Shown here: piece after piece, positions 12,286 to 21,042 of the stretch | Position numbering within the stretch: the first letter of the stretch is position 1 | Layout: the number at the start of each line of letters is the position of its first letter | Virus record (IMG/VR): IMGVR_UViG_3300021138_000031 | Coordinates: 1 to 57,739 of that record | Length of the DNA stretch: 57,739 nucleotides | Direction: 5' to 3' (one strand) | DNA from: a virus | The notes under the pieces: model-generated | The model's database searches: none | Told to the model about the DNA's origin: nothing | What the model saw: only the letters and a program-made list of their open reading frames with translations | Position numbers and translations under genes: made by a program

Positions 12286-12957
12286 ATGAAAGTATATCTT
12301 GGACCCTACGTTCCTCACTGGTCAACACACGAATTTGAAAAATCATACTTGGCTATGATGCACAAGGTTGAGTACGGCTGGCAAGTCGAGGAGGAAGAGT
12401 ACACTAAGCTGGACAAGACAGTTATCTGGCTGATCGATAAGTGGCAAGACGTACTAAATATCACAATCAATAAGTTCTTTGCATGGAAGAACCGTAAGAT
12501 TAAAGTTCATATTGATGGATATGATGTATGGTCTGCGGATCATACTCTTGCCTATATAATCCATCCTACTCTTGTCAAGTTAAGAGAAGTAATGCATGGA
12601 TCCCCGCTCGTTGATGACGAGGATGTTCCCGATTATTTAAAGTCAACCGCTGCTCCTCCAAAAGAGAATGAGTATGACACAGATGACAATCATCACGACA
12701 GATGGAAGTGGGTACTCGACGAGATGATCTGGGCATTCTCTCAGATTCTCGATGAAAATGCCGACTCACAATTCCATACTGGTAACTATGATATTAGGTG
12801 GGAAGAGACTGAGATCAACGGTAAGAAGATGTATGAGATGGTCCACGGACCAAACAATACACACGAGTTTGACAGAGAGGGATACGATAAGTGGAATGCT
12901 CGTATCTCCAATGGACTTATCCTTTTTGGTAAATACTATAGAGGGTTGTGGGACTAA
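12286..12957 (+). CDS. Conserved phage protein of unknown function
   Basis: A 223-residue protein of a family I recognise from many large phages but without known function. Hallmarks are VHIDGYDVWSADHTLAYII (about 74-92), LREVMHGSPLVDDEDVP (about 99-115), and ENEYDTDDNHHDRWKWVLDE (about 127-146), with conserved Asp and His residues. The C-terminal YDKWNARI..GL.LFGKYYR.LWD is also typical. It is soluble and acidic. The start at 12286 has GGATATCGAC upstream. Expression time is not obvious from the sequence. Confidence 0.8.
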   Translation: MKVYLGPYVPHWSTHEFEKSYLAMMHKVEYGWQVEEEEYTKLDKTVIWLIDKWQDVLNITINKFFAWKNRKIKVHIDGYDVWSADHTLAYIIHPTLVKLREVMHGSPLVDDEDVPDYLKSTAAPPKENEYDTDDNHHDRWKWVLDEMIWAFSQILDENADSQFHTGNYDIRWEETEINGKKMYEMVHGPNNTHEFDREGYDKWNARISNGLILFGKYYRGLWD

Positions 12958-12981
12958 AAATAATAATAATAAGGAGTTCCA

Positions 12982-13215
12982 ATGGACACAGTCTATGGAT
13001 TACGAGTAAGTAACTTAATGGTCATGCCTGAGGAGATGGTGATTAAAGCCGCCAAAGACATGGAGAAAGAAGATCCTGATAATAATTTTTCTATGCTACT
13101 TAAGGGTGCACAGAGTTTTAGGATGGTCGGTTTAACACCGGTATTTCTGTGTGATACAAACATGCAAAATCTAATGGTTACTACTGAAGAAAAACTTAGA
13201 AAAAAATATCACTGA
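12982..13215 (+). CDS. Small protein, unknown
   Basis: A 77-residue mixed alpha/beta protein (MDTVYGLRVSN...), with AAGGAG 7 bases before ATG 12982 and a 24-base gap after the upstream gene. It has one cysteine and a lysine-rich end. No motif or family recognised. Likely co-transcribed with the conserved phage gene before it. Confidence 0.7.
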   Translation: MDTVYGLRVSNLMVMPEEMVIKAAKDMEKEDPDNNFSMLLKGAQSFRMVGLTPVFLCDTNMQNLMVTTEEKLRKKYH

Positions 13216-13218
13216 GGG

Positions 13219-13290
13219 GGTTAACAAACTCACTCTGGATACATATATAGTATATGACGGATCGCTTCGGGTTCCGTTGTATTATTAACC
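13219..13290 (+). other. Nested hairpin region before Hsp20 gene
   Basis: GGTTAA (13219-13224) can pair with TTAACC (13285-13290), enclosing ACGGA/TCCGT (13257-13277). It may be a leader, terminator or small RNA; nothing decides. Confidence 0.25.
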
Positions 13291-13310
13291 TTGCCTAACA
13301 GGAGGTCTAC

Positions 13311-13808
13311 ATGACTAAATTTCTATTCGATCACACTTTCGCAGAACTCGATAAGTTCAATAAGTTCTTTGTCGGCGCAGATAAGTTTGCCGACCGTCTC
13401 ACAGAGACAGCGAACTACCTAGCTAACTCATCTATGGCTACATATCCACCATTCAACTTAAAAAAGACAGACGATAATGTTTATGTTATCGAGATGGCTG
13501 TTGCTGGCTTCGGCAAGCAAGACCTAGAGATGACTCTTGAAGATAACAAGCTTATTGTTAAGGGTTCTACTACAGTCGATACACTAGTTGAAGATGGTAT
13601 TAATCAATCTTTCTTGCACAAGGGCATCTCTGATCGCCCATTTACTCGCTCGTTCACACTAGCCGATAATGTTGTTGTTAATAATGCTGCCTTAGTTAAT
13701 GGTCTATTGAAGATTTGGCTTGAGCACATCATTCCAGAGGACAAGAAACCCAAGAAGATCGACATCACAGAAGTCACTTCTACAGATAAAATTAAAACTA
13801 AGGACTAA
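13311..13808 (+). CDS. Small heat-shock protein (Hsp20/IbpA family)
   Basis: A 165-residue protein with an alpha-crystallin domain (about 44-150): YPPFNLKKTDDNVYVIEMAVAGF, LIVKG, HKGISDRPFTRSFTLADNV and the late ALVNGLLKIWLE strand. Hsp20 proteins are ATP-independent holdases that keep unfolded proteins soluble and form oligomers in the cytoplasm. T4-like cyanophages are known to encode related proteins, where they have been linked to virion assembly. AGGAGG precedes ATG 13311. Three bases separate it from the DUF1127 gene. Confidence 0.92.
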   Translation: MTKFLFDHTFAELDKFNKFFVGADKFADRLTETANYLANSSMATYPPFNLKKTDDNVYVIEMAVAGFGKQDLEMTLEDNKLIVKGSTTVDTLVEDGINQSFLHKGISDRPFTRSFTLADNVVVNNAALVNGLLKIWLEHIIPEDKKPKKIDITEVTSTDKIKTKD

Positions 13809-13810
13809 AA

Positions 13811-13978
13811 ATGACACAGATACTAGAAAAGATAAACTCCTGGCTTAAGCGCGAGGAGAGAATAAGACGCACGCGCATAGAACTTAATCAGCTAACAGAT
13901 AGAGATCTTGCTGATATTGGTATTAACCGTTGTGATATCAACAGAATTTCTCGTGAGGCTATCAATGTGGCCCTATAA
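13811..13978 (+). CDS. DUF1127 (YjiS-like) small basic protein
   Basis: A 55-residue protein. The core RTRIELNQLTDRDLADIGI (about 20-38) followed by RCDINRISREA is the DUF1127 signature. These small proteins are abundant in alphaproteobacteria, where some act in RNA turnover and phosphate or carbon regulation. It starts 3 bases after the Hsp20 stop, so it is co-expressed. A terminator hairpin follows. Phage-encoded DUF1127 is unusual; a role in steering host RNA metabolism is inference. Host acquisition from an alphaproteobacterium is likely. Confidence 0.88.
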   Translation: MTQILEKINSWLKREERIRRTRIELNQLTDRDLADIGINRCDINRISREAINVAL

Positions 13979-14021
13979 TGAAGATGAACTCGTAATCATC
14001 AATGAGGGATGCAAGTAATAA

Positions 14022-14053
14022 ATAATGGGGCGCAATGCCCCATTATCATTTTT
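14022..14053 (+). terminator. Intrinsic terminator before endolysin
   Basis: ATAATGGGGC and GCCCCATTAT form a 10-bp stem with a GCAAT loop, followed by CATTTTT. It ends the Hsp20-DUF1127 unit. Confidence 0.85.
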
Positions 14054-14064
14054 GGAGAATTATT

Positions 14065-14676
14065 ATGATTACAAAAGATCATCTAGAGTCCTTCTTTGAG
14101 GACACAAAAGAATCTATTATAGATTCATTCGTTGAGCCACTTAACAAGGCATGTGATAAATTTGAAATTAATACACCACAAAGAATTGCTATGTTTCTTG
14201 CACAAGTTGGCCATGAGTCTGGTGGACTTAATCACACACAAGAGAATTTAAATTATAAGTCAGAAGGATTAACACGTACATTTCCAAAATATTTTCATGA
14301 TGTAGATCCTGATGATTATGCCCATAATCCGGAGAAAATAGCTAATCGTGTCTATGCTAATCGTATGGGAAATGGTGATGAAGATTCTGGTGATGGATAT
14401 AAGTTTAGGGGCCGTGGTCTTATACAACTTACAGGAAGAGCAAATTATTCTCATTTTGCAAAAGACATGGGAATGGTTCCTGATGACGCTGTAGAGTATC
14501 TAGAAACACAAGAAGGAGCAGCTATGTCTGCGGGTTGGTTTTGGAGTGTAAATAATTTAAATGAATTAGCTGACTCGGGTGATATTATTCATTGTACAAA
14601 ACGTATCAATGGTGGTACTATAGGACTTGAAGAGCGCACTGCTCTATATGAAGAGGCACTTAAACTCTTCAGTTGA
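14065..14676 (+). CDS. GH19 endolysin (chitinase-like lysozyme)
   Basis: A 203-residue single-domain glycoside hydrolase family 19 protein. Catalytic Glu candidates are Glu51 in VGHESGG and Glu60 in QENLNY. RGRGLIQLTGRANYSHFA and the late WFW..NLNELAD and RINGG segments complete the family pattern. GH19 phage enzymes cleave the peptidoglycan MurNAc-GlcNAc bond. No signal peptide, so a holin is needed for release. ATG 14065 has GGAG at the proper spacing; the frame is open upstream from 14035 but through the terminator. The gene is more AT-rich than its neighbours. Confidence 0.92.
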   Translation: MITKDHLESFFEDTKESIIDSFVEPLNKACDKFEINTPQRIAMFLAQVGHESGGLNHTQENLNYKSEGLTRTFPKYFHDVDPDDYAHNPEKIANRVYANRMGNGDEDSGDGYKFRGRGLIQLTGRANYSHFAKDMGMVPDDAVEYLETQEGAAMSAGWFWSVNNLNELADSGDIIHCTKRINGGTIGLEERTALYEEALKLFS

Positions 14677-14691
14677 TTAATTGGAGTTGTT

Positions 14692-17193
14692 ATGAAGTTT
14701 TACACAGACGTATTTCTCCGCGGTGGTAAAGTGTACTGCCGCGGATACGATATGGGTATCCGAACTAAAGAAGTCATAAAGTATAAGCCATATCTATTCC
14801 TTCCATCTGAGAAGGGTAAGTACAGGACACTAGATGGTAAGTCTGTTGATAAGTTAAACTTTGATAGCGCGTATGAGGCCCGCGACTTTGTCAAGCGCTA
14901 TGAGGGTGTAGACAATTTTGAGTATTATGGCCTCACTAACTATCAGTATCTTTACATATATGACACCTATAAAGGTGAGATACAATACGATCCTTCGACT
15001 ATTAATATTGTATCACTCGATATCGAGTGTGCATCTGACGATGGTTTCCCTAATATTCAAGTAGCTGACAAGGCTATCACTGCAATCACTCTTCGCAGCA
15101 AGGGTCAGTCAGCCGTGTTTGGTTGTGGCGACTTCTACACCAATGACTCTAAGATCTCCTATCTCAAGTGTGAGGACGAGTATGATCTCTTGCAGAAGTT
15201 TCTGCAAGTGTGGCAGTCTGATGCATGGATGCCTGACATCTTAACTGGATGGAATACTGAGTTCTTTGATATTCCCTATCTTGTCAATCGTATTCGGCGT
15301 CTATTAGGCGATAAGGATGTTAACAAGCTATCGCCATGGGGTTTTGTACAGGAGCGTGAGATTACACGTGGTCAGTCAGTCGCTAATGGATCTGGTAAAA
15401 AAGATATCGTGTATGATATTGCCGGTATCGCCTCACTCGATTATCTAGAACTCTATAAGAAGTTTTCATTCTCAAATCAAGAGTCGTATAAGCTTGACTA
15501 TATCGCACAAGTGGAACTCGGTGAGAAGAAGATAGACTACTCTGAGCACGGGTCGCTGCTCGAGTTATATAAGAACGACTTTCAAAAGTTCATCGAGTAT
15601 AATATACACGACTGCGTACTCGTAGACAAACTAGAGGACAAACTTAAACTCATCGAGCAGGTCATGGCTCTAGCGTACGATGCTAAGGTCAACTACAATG
15701 ACACTATGGCGACTGTCAAGCCATGGGATATTATCATACACAACTATCTGTTAGATCAGAATATTGTCATCCCTCAATCTACAAAACACGCTATGCCTAT
15801 GGCTTTAGTCGGTGGTCATGTTAAGGATCCTAAGGTCGGTCTTAGCAAGTGGGTCGTGTCGTTTGACTTAAACTCGCTGTACCCTCACCTTATCATGCAG
15901 TACAATATTAGTCCGGAAACATTATACGCTCGTGCCGGATCATTCCCATCTATCGATCAACTCTTGTCTGGTGAGTATAACTACGCAGAAGGTAATGGTG
16001 AGGGTTTCTCTTGGGCTGCTAATGGTTGTGCATACAAGAGAGACAAACAAGGGTTCCTTCCTGCACTAATGGAGAAGATGTATAATGACCGCTCGATGTA
16101 TAAGAAAAAGATGCTTGAGGCAAAAAAGAAATACGAAAAAACCAAGTCTAGTGAAGATGCCAAACTCGTCGCGCGTTACCACAATATGCAACTTGCAAAA
16201 AAGATTCAGCTCAACTCTGCTTATGGTGCACTGGGGAATGAATACTTCAGGTGGTTTAGCTTCAACAACGCGGAGGCCATAACTACATCTGGCCAGCTGT
16301 CTATTCGCTGGATTGAGAAGAAGATGAATGAGTTCTTAAACAAGATGCTCAAGACTAATAAGGACTACATCATCGCCTCTGACACTGACTCCATCTATAT
16401 CGAGCTTGACGGTCTTGTATGCTGGGCTGGTGAGACTGATGAGCTAAAGATCGTTCAGATGCTAGATGAGTTCATCGAGGCTCGCATTCAGCCTTACATG
16501 AACGAGTGCTATCAGCAGCTCGCTGACATGATGAATGCTCGTCAGCAGAAGATGCAGATGAAGCGTGAGACGATCGCCAGCAAGGGTATATGGATTGCCA
16601 AGAAGATGTACATGCTCAATGCATGGAACATCGAGGGTGTACAGTACGATGAGCCTAAGCTAAAGATTTCGGGGCTATCGGCTGTGCGGTCTTCTACTCC
16701 TTACTCTTGCCGTGAGAACATTAAGAAGGCACTCACTATCATCATGAATAAGTCTGAAGACGATCTTCAGCTGTTCATTGAAGATTTCCGTGCTAAGTTT
16801 ATGGAGTTTCCATTTGAGCAGGTGGCATTCCCTCGTGGTATTAAGGGTATGGAGAAGTACCGCAACTCTAGGACTATCTACGAGAAGGGTACACCTATTC
16901 AAGTCAAAGGTGCACTACTGTTTAACCATGCTATACAACGCAATCAGGTTAAGAATGTCGCTCCTATCAAGAACGGCGACAAGATTAAATTTGCGTATCT
17001 TAAGTTCCCTAATCCTATTGGAGATAGCGTGATCTCTGCACCTGACACTCTTCCACCTGAGTTAAATATTGATAAGTACATTGATCGTAACATGCAGTTC
17101 GAGAAGGCCTTCCTCGACCCGCTCAAGTCTATCACTAACATCATCGGTTGGCAGACCGAGAAGGTCGCAAACTTGGAGAGCTTCTTTGGCTAA
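14692..17193 (+). CDS. 43: DNA polymerase, family B (T4 gp43 type)
   Basis: An 833-residue replicative polymerase, a little shorter than T4 gp43. The 3'-5' exonuclease domain has SLDIECAS (D110, E112), WNTEFFDIPY and YNIHDCVLVD. The polymerase domain has motif A SFDLNSLYPHLIMQY (D392), motif B KIQLNSAYGALGNEY and motif C SDTDSIYIEL (D564, D566). All catalytic acids are present, so both synthesis and proofreading should work. It acts with clamp, clamp loader, helicase and primase at the phage fork; clamp genes are not in this window. Start ATG 14692 follows TTGGAG. Confidence 0.98.
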   Translation: MKFYTDVFLRGGKVYCRGYDMGIRTKEVIKYKPYLFLPSEKGKYRTLDGKSVDKLNFDSAYEARDFVKRYEGVDNFEYYGLTNYQYLYIYDTYKGEIQYDPSTINIVSLDIECASDDGFPNIQVADKAITAITLRSKGQSAVFGCGDFYTNDSKISYLKCEDEYDLLQKFLQVWQSDAWMPDILTGWNTEFFDIPYLVNRIRRLLGDKDVNKLSPWGFVQEREITRGQSVANGSGKKDIVYDIAGIASLDYLELYKKFSFSNQESYKLDYIAQVELGEKKIDYSEHGSLLELYKNDFQKFIEYNIHDCVLVDKLEDKLKLIEQVMALAYDAKVNYNDTMATVKPWDIIIHNYLLDQNIVIPQSTKHAMPMALVGGHVKDPKVGLSKWVVSFDLNSLYPHLIMQYNISPETLYARAGSFPSIDQLLSGEYNYAEGNGEGFSWAANGCAYKRDKQGFLPALMEKMYNDRSMYKKKMLEAKKKYEKTKSSEDAKLVARYHNMQLAKKIQLNSAYGALGNEYFRWFSFNNAEAITTSGQLSIRWIEKKMNEFLNKMLKTNKDYIIASDTDSIYIELDGLVCWAGETDELKIVQMLDEFIEARIQPYMNECYQQLADMMNARQQKMQMKRETIASKGIWIAKKMYMLNAWNIEGVQYDEPKLKISGLSAVRSSTPYSCRENIKKALTIIMNKSEDDLQLFIEDFRAKFMEFPFEQVAFPRGIKGMEKYRNSRTIYEKGTPIQVKGALLFNHAIQRNQVKNVAPIKNGDKIKFAYLKFPNPIGDSVISAPDTLPPELNIDKYIDRNMQFEKAFLDPLKSITNIIGWQTEKVANLESFFG

Positions 17194-17206
17194 GAAAGGT
17201 AACACA

Positions 17207-17482
17207 ATGAGTGAAGATGATTTTGGTTTTAGTTTAGTATCAGAGCAAGAGCTTCGAGCACACGAGGAAATGCTTAAAAAGAAAGTTGAGGAGCAGTCTA
17301 AGGTAGTAATACAGACTACATCAGACTTAACAGACAAACTACATGGCTTACGCGATATGATAATGCCGCTGCTTAATAATCTCTCAAAAGATCCAGATAA
17401 GACATATATTCTGTGGCCTGATAGATCTGAAAAAATAAAGGCATTCATTAAGAAAGTAAACGACTACGTAGACAATGATTAA
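17207..17482 (+). CDS. Conserved T4-like phage protein
   Basis: A 91-residue acidic, helical protein starting MSEDDFGFSLVSEQEL and containing IMPLLNNLSKDPDKTYILWP (about 53-72). I recognise this as a small conserved protein of T4-like phages near replication genes, without known function. ATG 17207 has AAAGG upstream. Its last 8 bases overlap the start of the next gene, giving translational coupling. A fork-associated role is inferred only from the neighbourhood. Confidence 0.8.
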   Translation: MSEDDFGFSLVSEQELRAHEEMLKKKVEEQSKVVIQTTSDLTDKLHGLRDMIMPLLNNLSKDPDKTYILWPDRSEKIKAFIKKVNDYVDND

Positions 17483-18518
17483 TATCGTAGCATTGCTGGT
17501 ATCATTCTGCATATCAGGAGTATCAGCATACTTTAGCATCATAGGACTAACTGCTATTTTCTCTGCATCCTACTATCCAGTGATAGTAATGGGTACAGCT
17601 TTAGAGGTTGGTAAACTTATAGGATCAACCTGGCTATTCCATAATTGGAAGCAATGCCCTTTATTATTAAAGATATATCTTATATTAGCTGTTATAGTCT
17701 TGATGCTTATAACTAGCATGGGTACTTTTGGCTTCTTGTCTAAAGCACATATAGAGCAGAATATAAACATAACTACTGGTAATGCAGATGATGCTCAGAT
17801 AGTACAGACTAAGATAGATGTAGAGCAAGCGACTATTGACGACTTAAATAAACAAATATCTCAGATTGATGCTGCAGTTACAAAAATGACTGATAAAGGT
17901 CAAGCCGCTAGTTCTCTTCAGGCTGCTGAAAAACAAAGAAAGATCCGTGATGACCTTACAAAACAAAAGAATCAACATACAGAGATTATTGCAAATCTCA
18001 AGTCACAAAAAGTTAAACTTGACTCGGGCATTAAGAAACTCGAGGCAGAAGTTGGACCGATTAAATATATCGCAGCGGCATTATATGGAACCTCTGGACC
18101 TGAAAATCTTGAATTGGCTGTTAGGTGGGTTATTATTCTCCTTGTTATTGTTTTTGATCCGCTTGCTGTGGTTCTTTTATTGGCAGCCAATCATGGATTA
18201 ACACAAATAAAAAGGTTTACAAATATAGATGAAAATGGTATATTGAATATTGACAGTAATGTATTTGGAGATATAAATGTTACTACGAGACAAGTTAATA
18301 AAGAACTCGACGATCGACATGACGTCGACTCTGACAGACAGCAAGATATTCACAAAGAAAGACATAATACCGACGCCGGTGCCAATGATAAACGTAGCTT
18401 TATCTGGGACAGTGGACGGTGGGTTAACACCAGGCCTTACGATGTTAGCTGGTCCATCGAAACACTTCAAGACGGGGTTCGCCCTATTAATGGTGTCAGC
18501 ATTCCTAAAAAAGTATAA
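17475..18518 (+). CDS. Membrane protein with coiled coil; C-terminus overprints uvsX
   Basis: A 347-residue protein with three or four hydrophobic segments near the N-terminus (about 3-25, 28-50, 66-90). A long cytoplasmic or periplasmic coiled coil follows (about 105-195), then a membrane segment at about 215-238 (VIILLVIVFDPLAVVLLLAA), then a polar tail rich in Asp/Arg/His. Relatives occur in other T4-like phages. The last 80 codons (from 18277) run in a different frame over the start of uvsX, an unusually long overlap. Either the tail is genuinely overprinted or an indel has extended the frame. Function unknown; membrane anchoring of replication is one idea. Confidence 0.8.
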   Translation: MINIVALLVSFCISGVSAYFSIIGLTAIFSASYYPVIVMGTALEVGKLIGSTWLFHNWKQCPLLLKIYLILAVIVLMLITSMGTFGFLSKAHIEQNINITTGNADDAQIVQTKIDVEQATIDDLNKQISQIDAAVTKMTDKGQAASSLQAAEKQRKIRDDLTKQKNQHTEIIANLKSQKVKLDSGIKKLEAEVGPIKYIAAALYGTSGPENLELAVRWVIILLVIVFDPLAVVLLLAANHGLTQIKRFTNIDENGILNIDSNVFGDINVTTRQVNKELDDRHDVDSDRQQDIHKERHNTDAGANDKRSFIWDSGRWVNTRPYDVSWSIETLQDGVRPINGVSIPKKV

Positions 18519-19326
18519 AGATGGTATAGTACTATTCTATGACTCAGAGTTCGGCACTCCTCAATCATACTTTAACACGTTTGGTATTCCGTTTGACTCT
18601 GTAGTACATACTCCTATCACCGATATCGAGGAGTTAAAGTTTGACATCATGCAGCAGATGAAAGAGTTGACACGCGATGAGCATGTCATGATCGTTATTG
18701 ACTCTATTGGCAATCTTGCTTCTAAGAAAGAAGTTGATGATGCTATGGACGGTAAGTCTGTAGCTGATATGTCACGCGCTAAACAGCTTAAGTCTCTGTT
18801 CCGCATGATCACACCTCACTTGACTCTCAAGGATATTCCTATGGTAGTCATCAACCACACCTATAAGACTATTGAGATGTACTCGAAGGATGTTGTCGGT
18901 GGTGGTACAGGTTCTTATTATGGATCTGATAATATCTGGATCCTTGGTCGTCAGCAAGACAAGGACGACAAGGAGATCAAGGGATATCACTTCGTCATCA
19001 ATGTGGAGAAGTCTCGCTATGTTAAGGAAAAGTCTAAGATTCCAATTACTATCTCTTATGAGGGCGGTATCAATCGATGGTCTGGCCTTCTTGACATCGC
19101 TGTTGATGGTGGGTATATTATTAAGCCAAAAGTTGGCTGGTATGCTACAGTAGACAAAGAGACTGGCGAGGTACACACGCCTAGTATGCGTGCTGGTGAC
19201 ATCGTCGATAATAAAGAGTTTTGGATGAAGCTCTTTAAGGACACTGACTTTGCTAAGTATATTGAGAACCGCTACATGATGGGTTCAGGAGGAGCAATCT
19301 TAGGAGATGACGATGAAGATAACTGA
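18277..19326 (+). CDS. uvsX: UvsX recombinase (RecA-like)
   Basis: A 349-residue RecA-family strand-exchange protein aligning throughout with T4 UvsX. The N-terminal KLIKNSTIDMTSTLTDSKIF matches, followed by Walker A GPSKHFKT, FYDSEFGTPQSYF, Walker B VIVIDSIGNLASK and VEKSRYVKEKS. T4 UvsX is 391 residues; here the acidic C-terminal tail is shorter (GAILGDDDEDN). It drives recombination-dependent replication and repair. The start at 18277 lies 242 bases inside the upstream membrane-protein gene and is supported by the conserved N-terminus. Confidence 0.95.
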   Translation: MLLRDKLIKNSTIDMTSTLTDSKIFTKKDIIPTPVPMINVALSGTVDGGLTPGLTMLAGPSKHFKTGFALLMVSAFLKKYKDGIVLFYDSEFGTPQSYFNTFGIPFDSVVHTPITDIEELKFDIMQQMKELTRDEHVMIVIDSIGNLASKKEVDDAMDGKSVADMSRAKQLKSLFRMITPHLTLKDIPMVVINHTYKTIEMYSKDVVGGGTGSYYGSDNIWILGRQQDKDDKEIKGYHFVINVEKSRYVKEKSKIPITISYEGGINRWSGLLDIAVDGGYIIKPKVGWYATVDKETGEVHTPSMRAGDIVDNKEFWMKLFKDTDFAKYIENRYMMGSGGAILGDDDEDN

Positions 19327-19522
19327 GTACACAAATAGCGATAAGACGCGAGTAGCCAAGATACACCTAAACAAAGAAACACTATCTATTGAGTTCATTG
19401 ATAACGATGTGAATATTGGTGACATCGAGTATCCTGACAAGAGTATGCACTACGTAGAGAGTGCTGCTCGTAATTTTGCCGATGGTGTGTTTAAGGTAGA
19501 AGATGTCAGACGGCATCTGTAA
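19313..19522 (+). CDS. Small conserved protein after uvsX
   Basis: A 69-residue protein (MKITEYTNSDKTRVAKIHLN...). Predicted beta-rich first half and a helical second half ending VEDVRRHL. It begins inside the end of uvsX; AGGAG sits immediately before ATG 19307 and 6 bases before ATG 19313, so 19313 is chosen. Coupled translation with uvsX is likely. No family recognised. Confidence 0.7.
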   Translation: MKITEYTNSDKTRVAKIHLNKETLSIEFIDNDVNIGDIEYPDKSMHYVESAARNFADGVFKVEDVRRHL

Positions 19523-19739
19523 GGGTTCTTGTTGTTTTAGAATGAATGACTATGTCTGTAGCTCTTGTGGTAGATCATCACAGGAGGCTACAGACTGGTA
19601 CACTGCTAATACAGAGCAGAAGAGAGAGATTAAAGAGCGGGCCGCAGGGAGATTAGATGAGTATCGAAAAGTTAATATTCAGCAACTTGATATTGAACCA
19701 GGATTACGGCCGCAAGGTAATACCGTTTTTGAAGGATGA
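19503..19739 (+). CDS. DUF1289-like Cys-rich protein
   Basis: A 78-residue protein whose first half, ICKGSCCFRMNDYVCSSCGR followed by EATDWYTAN, matches the DUF1289 pattern (C..C then C..CGR..E...W). That family is common in proteobacteria and probably binds a metal or Fe-S cluster; function unknown. It overlaps the previous gene by 20 bases and the helicase gene by 83 bases. The C-terminal 25 residues overlap the helicase in another frame and are probably not conserved. Confidence 0.75.
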   Translation: MSDGICKGSCCFRMNDYVCSSCGRSSQEATDWYTANTEQKREIKERAAGRLDEYRKVNIQQLDIEPGLRPQGNTVFEG

Positions 19740-21042
19740 GTACTTCTCTGACTTCACAGACAAGAATGTATTTAAACTCATTAACACGTATGTCGACAAG
19801 TACAACTCCTTTCCTACTAAGGAGGCTCTACTCGTAGACCTTCGTAATCAAGATAACATTAGTCAAGAGACGTATGATAAGTCTAAGGAGTTAGTCGATG
19901 GCTTATCGACAGATGATAAAACGAAGATCGACTGGCTACTCGACCAGACAGAAAAGTTCTGTCAAGAGAAGGCCGTATACAACGCGATCATGTCCTCGAT
20001 CCAGATCTTGGATGACAAGACAGGAGCTAAGTCGAAGGGTTCTATTCCCCAAATTCTCTCAGATTCCTTGGCTGTATCATTTGACACTCACATCGGGCAT
20101 GACTTCCTTGAAGATGCGGATGGCCGTTTTGAGTTTTACCACTCAAAGGAAGTCCGCATACCGTTCGACCTCGACTACTTTAATAAGATTACGCAGGGCG
20201 GTCTTCCACGAAAGACACTCAACATTGCTCTCGCCGGTACAGGTGTCGGTAAATCGCTCTTCATGTGTCATTGCGCATCGGCTAACCTCATGGCTGGTCT
20301 CAATGTTCTATACATCACTCTAGAGATGTCTGAAGAGAAGATCGCAGAGCGTATTGATGCTAACTTACTTGACATCGATATCGCACAGCTTAAAGACATG
20401 CCGAAAGATATGTACGATCGTAAGGTAGTCAAGCTTCGTGAGAAGACTAAGGGCAAACTTATCATCAAGGAATATCCTACAGCGTGTGCCGGCTCTGGTA
20501 ACTTTAGGCACTTACTCAACGAGCTGAAGATCAAGCGCAACTTTATTCCAGATGTTATATATGTCGATTATCTAAATATATGCATGTCGTCACGCTTGAA
20601 GGCTGGTGCTAACGTTAACTCATACACGTATGTCAAGGCTATCGCCGAGGAGCTTCGTGGACTAGCAGTTGAGTTTAACGTTCCACTTATATCAGCCACA
20701 CAGACCACCAGGTCTGGCTACTCTAACAGTGATGTTGGACTCGAGGACACCTCAGAGTCGTTTGGTCTTCCTGCTACCGCAGATCTGATGTTTGCACTCA
20801 TCTCTACCGATGAGTTGGCAGAGTCAAGTCAGATCATGGTTAAGCAGCTGAAGAATCGTTATGCTGATCCTAACAGCATAAAGAAGTTTGTGTTGGGAGT
20901 TGACAGGAGTAAGATGAGATTATTTGATACAGACGAAGCAGATATTGACGTGCCTATCATGGATACGACTAAGTTCGGCCATGAAGACAATGAGAGATCT
21001 AAACCTAAGTTCGATAAATCAAAGTTTGCGGGGTTCAAATGA
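19657..21042 (+). CDS. 41: Replicative DNA helicase (T4 gp41, DnaB family)
   Basis: A 461-residue helicase. The N-terminal domain covers about 1-150. The RecA-like motor follows with Walker A ALAGTGVGKSLF, LYITLEMSEEKIAERIDAN, Walker B DVIYVDYLNIC and the switch region SATQTTRSGY, then an acidic/basic C-terminal tail for partner contacts. It unwinds DNA 5' to 3' as a hexamer and works with gp61 primase, encoded at 32959. It starts at ATG 19657 inside the DUF1289 gene; the conserved N-terminus supports this start. Confidence 0.95.
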   Translation: MSIEKLIFSNLILNQDYGRKVIPFLKDEYFSDFTDKNVFKLINTYVDKYNSFPTKEALLVDLRNQDNISQETYDKSKELVDGLSTDDKTKIDWLLDQTEKFCQEKAVYNAIMSSIQILDDKTGAKSKGSIPQILSDSLAVSFDTHIGHDFLEDADGRFEFYHSKEVRIPFDLDYFNKITQGGLPRKTLNIALAGTGVGKSLFMCHCASANLMAGLNVLYITLEMSEEKIAERIDANLLDIDIAQLKDMPKDMYDRKVVKLREKTKGKLIIKEYPTACAGSGNFRHLLNELKIKRNFIPDVIYVDYLNICMSSRLKAGANVNSYTYVKAIAEELRGLAVEFNVPLISATQTTRSGYSNSDVGLEDTSESFGLPATADLMFALISTDELAESSQIMVKQLKNRYADPNSIKKFVLGVDRSKMRLFDTDEADIDVPIMDTTKFGHEDNERSKPKFDKSKFAGFK

